DNA of 64,000 bases from Rhizoctonia solani (taxonomy: Eukaryota > Basidiomycota > Agaricomycetes > Cantharellales > Ceratobasidiaceae): assembly GCF_016906535.1 (NCBI RefSeq), contig NC_057370.1, positions 1,364,001 to 1,428,000 on the forward strand. Direction: 5' to 3'. The position numbers and the translations under genes were made by a program. Positions 27,485-37,949 of this stretch are shown here, piece after piece. Position 1 is the stretch's first letter; the number at the start of each line of letters is the position of its first letter. The notes beneath the pieces are model-generated. The model saw nothing but the letters and a program-made list of their open reading frames with translations. It did not search any database and was not told where the DNA came from.

Positions 27485-27787
27485 TTATAAGCATATTCCT
27501 GGGGTGGCAACAGCTGCGTCAACGAGAACCAAGGGCGAATTACAACACCCTACTACTTGGCTTGGCACGTCATGAAAATGGTTTGAATGACCCCGCGAAA
27601 GCTGATTGACGGCCCTTCGATAATCGAGGTACAGATCACTAAGACAGTTAGGGGGCGCGCCATATACGAAGGAATTGTATCGGCATTTCGGGTGCCTTGA
27701 ACATAGATTCCGTAGTGACACAAGATTTTCGCCAAGCAAGGTATGATCGCCAGATTCTATCACGTGGCGAATGGTTTAGTAGCGTAG
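27485..27787 (-). repeat. 5'-flank repeat, copy 2
   Basis: This carries a 26-nt stretch (from about 27512) identical to the flank of copy B (from about 38018), containing the 20-mer AACGAGAACCAAGGGCGAAT. Looser similarity continues for about 250 bp. It ends at the transposon's target duplication. Confidence 0.7.
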
Positions 27788-27790
27788 GTC

Positions 27791-28225
27791 CACTGTGCCC
27801 CCCTAGAGTGCGGAACTCCCGCACCTTGGGCACGAAACTGGCCTGTTCCGGGGTTAGCCATCGGACCAAAGCACGGAACACATCCCAGTGTTACGCACCT
27901 TACTGGATCAGTCCCCCTCGTTCCGCACCCTTGTTCCGCACCTGCGAGCCTGTTCCGCGCCTCGGGGCCGGAATCCTATCCCATGACGTCTCGCCCTCGC
28001 TGCTGTTCCGCACCCTCGTTCCGCGTCTTGGAGTCGTTCCGCACCTTCGCCCCGTAAGTTAGCCTCGTCGGTGTCCAAGCCCGCAACCGTCTTGCGCCTA
28101 CCCGTGTTCCGCACCTGCTTCAGTTCCGCACTTTTCCTGTGGCACGCGACAGTTCGCTGGCTCATCAGGCTCGTTTGCCGCCAATGTAAGAATTACGTAC
28201 CTGCATGCATGTTCCGTACCTATTC
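27791..28225. repeat. Left terminal inverted repeat and subterminal repeat array
   Basis: After the 27-bp TIR, about nine GTTCCGCACC-like decamers occur within roughly 430 bp. Exact GTTCCGCACC is seen near 27920, 27931, 28003, 28049 and 28109, with variants GTTCCGCGCC, GTTCCGCGTC, GTTCCGCACT and GTTCCGTACC. All run in the same direction here. GC content is far above the flanks. Confidence 0.8.
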
Positions 28226-28599
28226 TCCAGTTCGTGTGCGTGAGTAGTTAAGATGAATTGGCGCTTTGTTGTCGCCGATGCAAAATGCAGAAATGAATCG
28301 AGAGTGAATTGCAAGTGTATGACATCCAGGAACACGTCCGCAGGCGCTCAGCGCTTGCAATTCTGCGTGCCGGAAGGGGATGAACTGTAGGCCCAGAAGC
28401 TTAACCCGATGGCTGCTGGGTACAAGGCAAATGCATCGGCTTTACGCAGCATCCCAACAAGCTCCTACCTGTAGATCAAATGAGTCAACAAACCTTACAA
28501 AAAATCCCTGATTCTTTGCAATTGGTCATTCCACCCTGAATATTGTAACACAAAAGACAATATGTATATGCGAATAGACAATAAATACAGGCCACTGCG

Positions 28600-31500
28600 T
28601 TAATCTATAAATTCTGGGTAAGCAAAGGTATTATCAGCGCTCCTGTCAACTATCCACCATCTATTACCATCCTTTATGCGTCCGACCGCACACTGGATAG
28701 TTGAAACGTTGACAACCTCACCCGTACCCAATTTACCCTTGTACCAGATGAGCTTCTTGCCTTCTATTTTGTTGCTCTTGACCGGTGCTTTGTATATTTG
28801 TGCAAGCAATAGGTATTGATTCTTCTTGCGGCTTGGGTTGATGTTGGGGGTTTTTGGCGGGATTGTCACAACAAATACATGCCGGAGTTTGCCATATTGA
28901 CTTTCCTCTTTGAGGCGTTTGTTTGCCAAGACTAGGTTGGCGTCCTGGTCTACCATAAGCTTGTACTGAGCCATAATGTTAAATTTAGTGTAAAACAGCT
29001 AAGTAATAAACACTTACGCAAACAAATGCTGCATCCCTTCCGTCGGAACGCAGCTTGTGATACCCACGTGCATGAACCTCATTGCCCCCGTTCCCAATCC
29101 AAAGACGTCCCCACTGCTCCAGCTTGTCAGGAATAAGCTCCTTGGCTACGTCGGACAGTATCTTGAATGAAGTTGTGAGATAGCGCACGATTTGTTGTCT
29201 TAGATGTTGGTCGACGGGAAGGAGGGTTGAGTGTGGGCTTAATAAGAGCGCAAGGGGGTCTACACAAAATGAATATATTATATTCTAGTCAGAGTACGAG
29301 AGGAATACTCACAGCCACGGACAAGTGTTGCGCCGTCAGATTCCTCAGCTTGCTTTTGGCCCGTGAATGGTGTCTTGTCAACAAGTCAATACTTGTGCAG
29401 AATAATTTGCAATCGTGCTCGATTGAGCACGCGCTTGTCAATGTTGGCATATGGATATTGTTGGCTTTTGACCAAGTTAACGACAAAGCTGCAGAATTGC
29501 TCCATTGGAAAAGCCCAATAGCACCATATTGGACCCATGTACTCAATGGAATTGGCGACGTGGAGGAGGTAATGAATGTTGACTGGACAGGTCTGCAGTT
29601 GATTCTTGTCAAACTGATAATATATTCTGGTATTAATTTACGTCAATAAATGGACAAGTTAAACCGTAAGATACCCACTGTTTGTACTCTTCAACCCATT
29701 TGGCAAGCCCTCAGCGTATTTCTCAAATTTTGTCACGTGGTAGGTCAAATGAGACAACAAGCCGTAGAAGTCTGACAAGTCAAACAAAATGCCGGTAATA
29801 CCGTTTGTCAGAGAACCGCTTATACAGAAGCAAAGGAGCCATTTGTGTTGTGAGTATGTTCCAGGACTCTGCAATGAAATGTGACGGCTTGCGCGGGTTG
29901 GGGACGGGGCAGCCAAAGGAACCAGGCATAGTACGTTTTGATGGGACACAAGCGTCACAGAAAGCGTTCCACGCATTAAGCCTCAAATGATAGTCTTCAA
30001 GACCAGCATCCAGATCGTTAAAATCACCAGTCCAAAGCTCAATAAGTTGCGGGATCAGATTTTGCCAGACCATATGCATGAGATCAACAGGAAATGAGCG
30101 CGGGATTGACACAGAGGGGACGCAAGCAAATAATGTAACGCCTTTGATGCCAGATTCAGTTGCAAGTCATTTTTGCTCCGCCGTGTTTTTGGCCTTAAGC
30201 ACTTTGAGCCCAGTAGCAGTACATTGATTGTGTTTGCGCAACAGGAGGTTGAGAGGATCCATTCAAAAACCGTTGGGCTGGTGAAGCGGACAATAGCAAT
30301 GGGATCCACCACCCAATGTGGGTCCTGTCATAAACAGAGGAAAATAGAACTAGCTGGAATTGAACCAGCTTGACCACTAAGCCATAGAGCCCTATTATTC
30401 CTCTGCTGACAACCCATGATTACACCTGCTACCCCCCAAATTTGGGCTTGGGCCAGCATGCAACCACTTGTACTGGTCATGTGACCGTGTCCAGGACAGG
30501 TCCAGGTACAGTCGGCATCAAGCAGAATTGGCAGGGTAAGCAGCCGTTGTGTCCGACAAATTCGAGAATCTTTGTAAGGGCGGGAATGTTGCCAAAGATT
30601 ATCAATAGATGCGCGCAAAGAGCAAACAGTTGATGTTGATTGACGTTGACAGCTGCCACTCCACGCGCTAGATCACAAAGCTTGTCAATCAGGGGCTGGA
30701 GAAACAAATTGATGTTGGAAGGGCATTTTGGACCTGGTATAACGCCAACGCAGATCATATTTTCAATGAGAGTGCGTTTGTCGGGCGGTAGGTTATAGTT
30801 GATGATGAGAATTGGCCAGCAGGTATTGTTGCAACGCTTGAAGGGACAAGTTCCATCCATAGCTATTCCTAGTGCAATCTCATGCACGTCTTGAAAGTAT
30901 TTATAGGGCATTGTTTTGCCATTGATTGTGACAAAGAGGTTGCGTAGTTTGAGGTACCGAAGCAAATCAAAGATATTGGCTATAGTTCCATTGTTGTTGA
31001 TATACTCGTCTCAATAGCGCATCTTCTTGGCAGTAATTGGACAAGCAAACAGAGCACGCAGTTGAGGAATGAGGGGATAGACGTGAAATGATTCCTTGGT
31101 TTCCCAGCCGAGTCAAAGCGCAACTTGTGACAGACTGGGCAAGCCTGCAAATGGTCCAAGTAACCTATGAACGCAACACAGGAGTTGACACAACAATGAT
31201 GTTGGCTGGCAGCTAGTCCCAATAGGTCTCAAGCATGGGTACGCAGGCGTTTGATAGAAGGAATTTGTGTTCCCTTGGGGCTATTGATAGGTTGGTAACG
31301 TTTAATTAATTCGGCAAAAAGTGCTTTGGATGGTTTGTATCTAACATAAAGATCAAATGAAGAGAGTTTGTCAAAGTCCTCATCTTTGAGGAAAGTATGA
31401 GCTAGATAACGTAGTATGAGCAATGGATGAATAGATGATAATTGGGCACATACCTTCTACAACCAACTCAATAATATTCTCGGCATCCATAATCTCCTCT

Positions 31501-32037
31501 CCCAAGAGGCCATAAGTTGACATGTTGAGGTTACCAAGGCAATCCGATAATGTTATAAGACTGATATCATCCAGTTCTTCCAACTGATTGGTCCCAGTTT
31601 GAGTGCCAGTCCCATCATCCGGTAAAACAACTTCACGGTTGGAGTCATAATAAATGCAATTGTGCAGGATTTCTTGCCACATATTGGGCTTGGTAGGTGG
31701 TATATCTTCAGCGAATAGGTTGTCTAGGTTGTCTGGGGCTTCATTACAAGCAAAAGGGGGAGTACTGGGGATAGGTTTGGGGGGATTCAAGTACTGCAAA
31801 TTCCGGGAATTTTGTCGCAAGATAGCTGCCTGTATTGATGTTTGGCGTATCATCTTGCAAAGTTTTCTTGAGAGATATTAGCATTTAAGCACTCCAATAC
31901 ATAAGAACATACCAATCATTTGAACCCCTCCGTGCCGGTGTTTTGAACATTGCTTGCCTCATATGTGCCCTGCACACACGCTCAGTAAATATACCACGGC
32001 ACCCGCATCTACATTGCATTTTCTTTTTGCCAGCCAT
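28600..32037 (-). pseudogene. Tnp2-family CACTA transposase, interrupted by in-frame TGA codons
   Basis: This is the transposase of the element. The ATG at 32037 gives MAGKKKMQCRCGCRGIFTER, a Cys-rich N-terminus, then a low-complexity acidic part (31380-31853). The catalytic-domain region has FKRCNNTCWPILIINYNLPP, IPGPKCPSNINLFLQPLIDK and GHNGCLPCQFCLMP, typical of Tnp2. Further on are LMHMVWQNLIPQLIELW, the DUF4218-like YLLHVANSIEYMGPIWCYWA, then GRLWIGNGGNEVHARG and the C-terminal IQCAVGRIKDGNRWWIVDRS. In the conserved frame TGA stops occur near 30260, 30165 and 29390. Several introns are present. About 190 bp near 30340-30530 is either an intron or an insertion with a tRNA-like piece. Active-site acidic residues were not mapped. 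Confidence 0.85.
30345..30400 (-). other. tRNA-like A-box/B-box fragment inside the transposase gene
   Basis: On the minus strand the sequence has TGGCTTAGTGG (A-box/D-arm-like) and, only about 10 nt later, GCTGGTTCAATTCCAGC, a perfect 5-bp T-arm with loop TTCAATT. The anticodon arm is missing, so it cannot be a working tRNA. It may be a tRNA-derived remnant or chance similarity. Confidence 0.35.
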
Positions 32038-32559
32038 TTAGCAAATTTCATGCGGGGTCTGAGACACAAGTAGGACAAAAGCCGTGAAACTCTAAGCGCC
32101 AAACTCCGCAACCACGTGCCACGCAAAATGTGGCGCACTTTCATTTTGATCACACCCGTGCCCATACTTGTCTCCTCCGCCTCCCTTGGCATCAGGTAAG
32201 TTTCCAACCGTGCATTTTGAATATTATTGATAGCTAACATGTCTACGGACGCTAGGGAAGAGACTGGAACTTGCGCGAAAAAAAACAAAAATCTTCGAAT
32301 TTATTTACCCAACTTGCGGGTGCGTATTTCCTGTATTATTCTGTCATATTTGACCCGGTTAGCTGATATATTTCATCTGGTAGACTTATTCAACTTGCCT
32401 CCTGGGTATAAAGAGGTAAGCGCAAGTGCGGGGGGAAATTTCGATTTTTGATTTATTTTTGCGCGTTCCCCCAAATTTGCTAGTTTAACTACTAACTCAA
32501 GGTATTATTCTTTTCTATTCATTATACTGCTATTCTATTGCTCATATATTATAGATACC

Positions 32560-35345
32560 ATGGCAAAACCCTCGAAATCACAGCCCGCCACCAAACCGTC
32601 CAAACCACCAAAACCTGTTCTGTCAAATGCAGAAAGGGTTGCGCGGCGTGAGAACACCACGGCGTATAAATACGCCAAGGCATCCACGCTTGCTTCTGCT
32701 GCCCCCCGCAAAGGGCCCCGCTATCACGACGCAGACAACAACAACAATGCAAACAACAACGATGCAAACAACAACAATGCAAACAACAACGATGCGGACA
32801 ACGACAATGACAACGATGCGGACGACAACAATGACGACAACAACAAGGCTGGTGGATGTGATAACGGCGGTTGTGGCCGCAGCCACGGGGGTAACTGGAT
32901 TGCAGACGCGACCAATCGTACGTAACTTGCCTTTTTTACGCGCATACATTCACATGCATCCAAACTAGTTCAACCTTACAAGTCAGGATGCGGAAAATAT
33001 ATCTATGTTGCTAACAAGGCAGGCAAATACAAAAGATACAAGATGCTTGATTGCCCGGAAGGCAGCCTGAAAGGGCTCAACGCTCTCATGGAAATGGATG
33101 GACCCAGGAATAAAGCCCTTTTTAAAGGGATCCAGGTATGTTGTCTTCATTGTCTTGTTATGCTCGCATAACCCACACTTGACCAAGAACCATGTCCGCA
33201 CTGTTGTGCGGCATGTGTCTTGCAGCATCCCAGGGTGCACCTACATTAAGCTCACCAATGAACAGCAAGGATCCATCAACGCCCAGGTGAGTGCGCAATT
33301 CACTTCCCAATATTTGAAATCTAATTTGTCCATTTGTCCAGGTTTACAAGGCATACCCAATTATGCGGCGGTACCGTGACAACTGGGCGGTGAAGGAGTT
33401 GACAATCCGCGCACTTACACATCAACGCGACCATCAAGCGCGAATCAAAAAGGCCGGCGGACAAGTTGCCTGGTGCAACAAACTCAAGGCACAACGCAAA
33501 GTAAGTATTTTTAATTAAATGTCTATTGTTGATATTGATTAGGACAATTCTCAGGCAAAGAGAGTTGGGAATGCTGGTACGACTAAGACAAAAGGCAAAG
33601 GAAAAACAGTAAGTTGCCTCCACGATTTGTCCAATCTCATAGTATGACGTGATCTAGCGATTGGAGCCCGATCCATCTAGCCCCACCTATCAAACCGACA
33701 AGGGATCTTCAAAGGCACGTGTAATCTCGTGCCGCAATCTAATTGAATTAACGATTGTGTTCAGAACCAGCCCCACCACTTGACTGTTCCTGAGGATCAG
33801 TCTGATGACAGTGATCCCGCCCCCATTGCCAATCCAACCAGACCCAGACCCAGACCCAGACCCAGACCCAGACCCAGACCCAGGGTGAGAATGTTTGGTC
33901 ACGCGCGTACTACAATACATTGAACCAGCACCACACCAGCCTACCTGCATGGATGATTCTGAAGAGGAGGCAAGCAATGCTAGGCCATTGTCATTGGGGC
34001 GGACAACCAAGAATAAGGTTAGTAATATCCCTCCCCGCACAGCTTAATTTGATGTAGGACCCGTCAGACCTCAAAACGTGCTCCCAAGGCCACTTCCAAT
34101 GAAGAGTCTGATGACAAGCCAACTCCGGTTGTCAAACCCCTTGGCGCAAAACAAAGGGTCAAGAATGCACTAGCGGTACGTCCCAAGTTTGATTGTCGCA
34201 TTGCCTAACCCAAGATCTAGGTGCCAAACCACGCCCACAAGAAGGCTCGCACCCAACCAGTTGAAAGCTCTGAGGACGAGAGCATCAATGACCCCAAGCC
34301 TTCGTGCTCAAAGTCAAAGGGGAAGGGAGTGGTAAGTAGTATGCTTATATTCATATGGTTTTGTGTACAATACAACAACAGGCTTGCAAGCGGGTGCGCC
34401 AGGTAGCCAAAGATCTTGGCAACGATGGGGAACCAGCTCCAGACCTTGAACGTCCGGTGACAAAGCAGAAAGCTAAGGAGGCCCAAAAGGTACGTGTTCT
34501 AATTTGAATTCTCACCTTGCTCATTAGGAACGATCGCAGAGCAAGGCGCAGAAACGACTTGTTGAGGATGACAGCGAATCCGACCCAGCCCCGGCCAAAT
34601 TGCGAGGAAATAAACACATACAGGTACGTCAAATGAGATAGATTATCGATTTTTATACTCATACATAGCAGGAAATTTATCCACCTATCAGCTTGACGCT
34701 TGTCTCCAGTACACCCCCTTGTCCTGCCAAAGTTGAAGAACCCGCAAGCGCAGAGGAAGAAGCTACGCAGGAATATCCATCACCTCTTGCACCCAGTACC
34801 CCAACTCCAGCTGTGGTCCCATGTCTTGGTTTGGACAGCCCTGAAGCCGGGACCCGCAAACATTGCACTGGACCCGACAGCGACGAGGACACCCCGGTGC
34901 TTAAGCCCGCCCAGAAGAGAGCTCAGCCCAGCGCCTTACCAGCGCCTTCTCCCCCTGCCATCACCTACGACGAATCAGTTGATGCAGGGAAGAAGCGCAA
35001 GACTCCACCCGACGAGCCTACCGCCGCCCAGGCCAAGCGCAAGGGCGCGAACACTCAAAAAGAACAGCCAGCTAAGAAGGGTCAAACAACCGCAACCTTG
35101 GCGGGGGCGGATGAGGAGATGGTCGGACCCAGCGCAGCCGCTGACTCTCAGGCAGCGCCGAAGGGTAAACGGGGGCGAAAGGCAAAACAAGAGTTGATTG
35201 ATGCTACAGACGCATTGCTCGGGTGAGTTTTTCTTTTCGTTTTTTCTTCACTTTTCACATCACTTATAACTGCCTTGCTAGGGATCCAACCCCACCCGCT
35301 CCCGGAAGAAAGACCCGACAAGTTACCAGAGCCAACAAGCGCTGA
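32560..35345 (+). CDS. Companion protein of the CACTA element (low-complexity, modular)
   Basis: This is the element's second gene, on the opposite strand to the transposase; by position it could play the TnpA-like end-binding role, but I see no known DNA-binding fold. The start at 32560 gives MAKPSKSQPATKPSKPPKP, then a basic region and an Asp/Asn run (32737-32850) translated from an AACAACGATGC-type repeat. Then come GGCDNGGCGRSHGGNW and a Cys/His-bearing domain: SGCGKYIYVANKAGKY, RHVSCSIPGCTYIKL and AYPIMRRYRDNWAVKEL. The second half consists of at least six short phase-0 exons with basic, acidic and Pro-rich segments (for example PVESSEDESINDPKP, LVEDDSESDPAP). The last exon ends RQVTRANKR. 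No frame break was noticed, unlike the transposase. Confidence 0.65.
32737..32860 (+). repeat. In-frame AAC/GATGC-type minisatellite
   Basis: Units close to AACAACAACGATGCAAAC are repeated and encode a stretch made almost only of Asn, Asp and Ala, in the companion gene. Replication slippage would change its length in steps of three. Confidence 0.8.
33838..33885 (+). repeat. CCAGAC hexanucleotide repeat
   Basis: About seven perfect units of CCAGAC lie at an exon end of the companion gene and encode alternating Pro-Arg. The last unit runs into CCAGGGTGAG, the probable splice donor, so repeat length changes sit beside a splice site. Confidence 0.8.
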
Positions 35346-35599
35346 ACTACGCACACGACTTGGCTCCGAATTTCCCCCTCGTTTCGATTCCCTCGCCTCG
35401 TCTATCCTCTCATCTTTGCTTTCGTTTCTGCTCTTTCAGACTCCCTTTAACGCTTTTTATTTGCTTCTAATTCTTTTGTTCGCTTTGCCTGTGTTTCTCC
35501 GCTGTCCGTGCTGTATCATCTCATCTCTGTCGGACTTGCACCCTCCATTTAACTTAAACGCCTCGGACATTCTTCTTTTCGGACGATTTCAGCCTTTTC

Positions 35600-36143
35600 T
35601 TTCGATCTTCTCCTTCGGAAGTTCTGGGGCCAGCTCCCGGGACACCCGGAGTTTAGGCCCGGACCGCGTATTTTTATCATATCTTTTCGTGGCAATTTTC
35701 GCAGTTAGCATGCGGAAGTTCCAGCGGTAAACCCCGGATCTTCCGGGGCTCGGCCACGGTTTCAAGTTTTATGTCGTATTTCAAGTTCGGAAGTTCCGGC
35801 AGTGGGCCGCGGGACACTCGGCGTTTAGGTGCGGAACAGAAAGTTGTCCCGGGGCTGTATCGTGTATTATATGCGGAACGACCGCGAAAATATATATTGT
35901 AATGTGAAACTGTAACGTAGGATGACCACGGAATAACCGTGGCTAAGAAGCGTAACAGAGTAATCCAATGATAAAAATGTCCGCTGTGAAACCCCGGAAA
36001 TGGTCACGATTCCGAAGGTTCGGAACAATATGAACTGGTCCGCGGCCAGAGCCTGGAACTTCCGCACCGTAGCCTCGTTACCTCCCGCAGGCAAAGTCCG
36101 GAATATTACCCCCGGAAGTTCCGCACTCTAGGGGGGCACAGTG
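35600..36143. repeat. Right terminal inverted repeat and subterminal repeat array
   Basis: Repeated GGAAGTTCC-like palindromes (near 35616, 35711, 35786 and 36111), CGGGACAC(C/T)CGG blocks, and GGTGCGGAAC motifs (inverse of the left array; near 35829) precede the perfect TIR. Most left-type motifs are here in inverted orientation, as expected for a CACTA end. Confidence 0.75.
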
Positions 36144-36944
36144 GTCGTATCATTCAAATCCAGTATTGAGACCAGTTACCCGTGAATATCATTTGGGTTA
36201 TACTCTCAACCGAAGAAATTTACGGTTGCTCACTATCAAAAACAATATCCTTGATGCTCGAATCCGGAGGCCTTGGCAGGTGTAGAACTGGTGTATGCTC
36301 TGAGTTTCAATATTACCAATACACTTCAAGTTAGTGATCTGTTCTGGAGCCTTCAACTAACTTGGACCAGGCTCCCAGGGCTCATTAAGATGGGAAAGGT
36401 AAATCGATTGGCCTGGTCCAGTTGGATACGGCTTGCCTTGTGCAATAATATACATCATGATATGGCTGGAGATTGGCTGACAACAGTGATCGTACAAGAT
36501 GCCAGATTGTTCTGAAGCAAATTAGCGAGGTCCAAACTATGTCTTATTTCTGATATTCACAGTTTCTAGTTCGAAAAAAAGGGATGCATATAAGCAATTA
36601 GATCGGGTACGACGCATACTTATACCAGTAATATCATCTAGATGACGTCTTGCTTGTAGTTATATCCAATTGAGTCTGATAGAAGGTAAACACGATCCTA
36701 TCTCTGAGCAACAGGATAGCCAGAATGAATGCAGAGTTCCAAAGCAAGTAGTGGTATTGAGTCAACTAACTACACGGATTGACACAGTCAGCAGGTACAG
36801 TCGACTAACATAACGGTATAAGATGCTACACCCAGGTAGTACAGAAGGAAAAGCGGGGATGTTGAAATACAGGATTAAACACATACTACGAATTTTCAAC
36901 GAAACAACTAGGCTCAAGCTTGGGTACAGTGTTTTGTATCATCG
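36144..36944. other. Intergenic region with a short copy of the downstream helical-protein gene
   Basis: At about 36330-36400 the sequence GTGATCTGTTCTGGAGCC followed by CAACTAACT, CCAGG and GGGCTCATTAAGA closely follows 38910-39000, which covers intron 1 and the start of exon 2 of the gene at 38675. It is a remnant of a duplicated block. The rest is AT-rich with no gene seen. Confidence 0.5.
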
Positions 36945-37921
36945 TTAGACTTGTGCCATCCCCTGGGGGTGGTGTTGAGCGGGTTGGTTATACTGTGGTT
37001 GTTGGTAGTGGCTCGGTTGGTCCTGAACAACCTTGCCCACGTGGTTTGAGGTCGCGCTAGTGGAGCCACTGCCAGAAACAGCGGCGCTAAGATCGCTGAT
37101 CTCCATGGTCCAGACGCTCTGGCCTTTATTCATCCCCTTGATGGCGAGGGCGATGACCAATACGATATAAGCAAACACTGGATGACCGAATGGTGAGTGA
37201 CGCGAAGGCAACCGCCTTACACGGAGGGTACGTACATATGAGCCAGTTCAACCAAGAAAACGCCTGGATCGCCTGGTACTGACGACAAATGCTTTCTGCT
37301 CCAGCTGGTATAGCATGAGCATTGGATTGTACGAATCAAATATAGTTAGTGCTTACTGTTAGAGACGAGGTCACAATTCAAGGTCATCCCTGCGCTGAGG
37401 CTGGTCGTATATGCGGCCGATGCTATGATTGTGTCACGGTAAGTATTCGAACACATTATCGTAGTGGATTGAGATGCGCGTACCCAGCCACAGAACCCAG
37501 AGGAAGCCACAGATACCCAACTCGATCGCGACCCAGGACAGGAACGAACCCCGGCGGAATGTACTAACTAGCAGACTAGATAAAGGTCTCAGCTCCAGAT
37601 GGCGAGTCTAGTAAACACTGAACATACGCAGGAAACATGAACGCCCAGGTAATGACTGAAACGGCTAGTGAAAATGAAGCGGGTGTTCCGAGGCCAGTGC
37701 CAGCACCTGCGCAGAACCTCAGAACGGTGCTGTCTTATCGCTGAGTAAAAGGTACCTTGAAATAGGCCAACCCAGTACCCGGATATACCCAGCACAATAA
37801 GAGAAAACACGAGCACAGTCGCTAGGGATTTTAGATTATTAGATTGTGGTGCTAAGGAGTTAATTGTAAATTACTGAGGCCTACCGTAGGACGCAAGACG
37901 GACAGTATCGAAAAGTGGCAT
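36945..37921 (-). CDS. MARVEL-like four-helix membrane protein, copy B
   Basis: This is the paralog of copy A with the same exon order. The ATG at 37921 gives MPLFDTVRLASY, then ATVLVFSLIVLGISGYWVGL (helix 1), GTPASFSLAVSVITWAFMFP (helix 2), RRGSFLSWVAIELGICGFLW (helix 3), a loop with TLNCDL, and QAIQAFSWLNWLI with VFAYIVLVIALAIKGMNK (helix 4). The tail has GQSVWTMEISDLSAAVSG and a Gln/Pro/His-rich end (YQQPQYNQPAQHHPQG). The tail motif GQSVWTMEI-DLS is the best conserved part between the copies and may be functional. About five introns of 50-100 nt. Function unknown. Confidence 0.75.
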
Positions 37922-37949
37922 TGAACGAATGAGGGTGGTTGAAGTTTTT

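Larger units (their letters stand above)
27791..36143. mobile_element. CACTA (EnSpm/CMC) DNA transposon, 8,353 bp, structurally complete
   Basis: Both ends are visible: the left end begins CACTGTGCCCCCCTAGAGTG and the right end is its exact inverse. The perfect inverted repeat is 27 bp, with partial similarity beyond it. A 3-bp duplication flanks it. Inside are a Tnp2-family transposase gene on the minus strand (28600-32037) and a companion gene on the plus strand (32560-35345), divergently arranged around about 520 bp. Subterminal regions hold many copies of GTTCCGCACC-like and GGAAGTTCC-like motifs, which in plant CACTA elements bind the TnpA-type protein. The transposase frame has in-frame stops, so this copy is probably immobile unless helped in trans. 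Ends and target duplication look fresh, with no mismatch in 27 bp. Confidence 0.9.
27788..36146. repeat. 3-bp target site duplication (GTC) around the CACTA element
   Basis: GTC at 27788-27790 directly precedes the left CACTG end, and GTC at 36144-36146 directly follows the right CAGTG end. Three-base duplications are characteristic of the CACTA/EnSpm superfamily. Confidence 0.85.

Noticed and set aside
29227..29649. 140-codon plus-strand frame within the transposon
   Set aside because: It is the shadow of the conserved minus-strand transposase segment (YLLHVANSIEYMGPIWCYWA).
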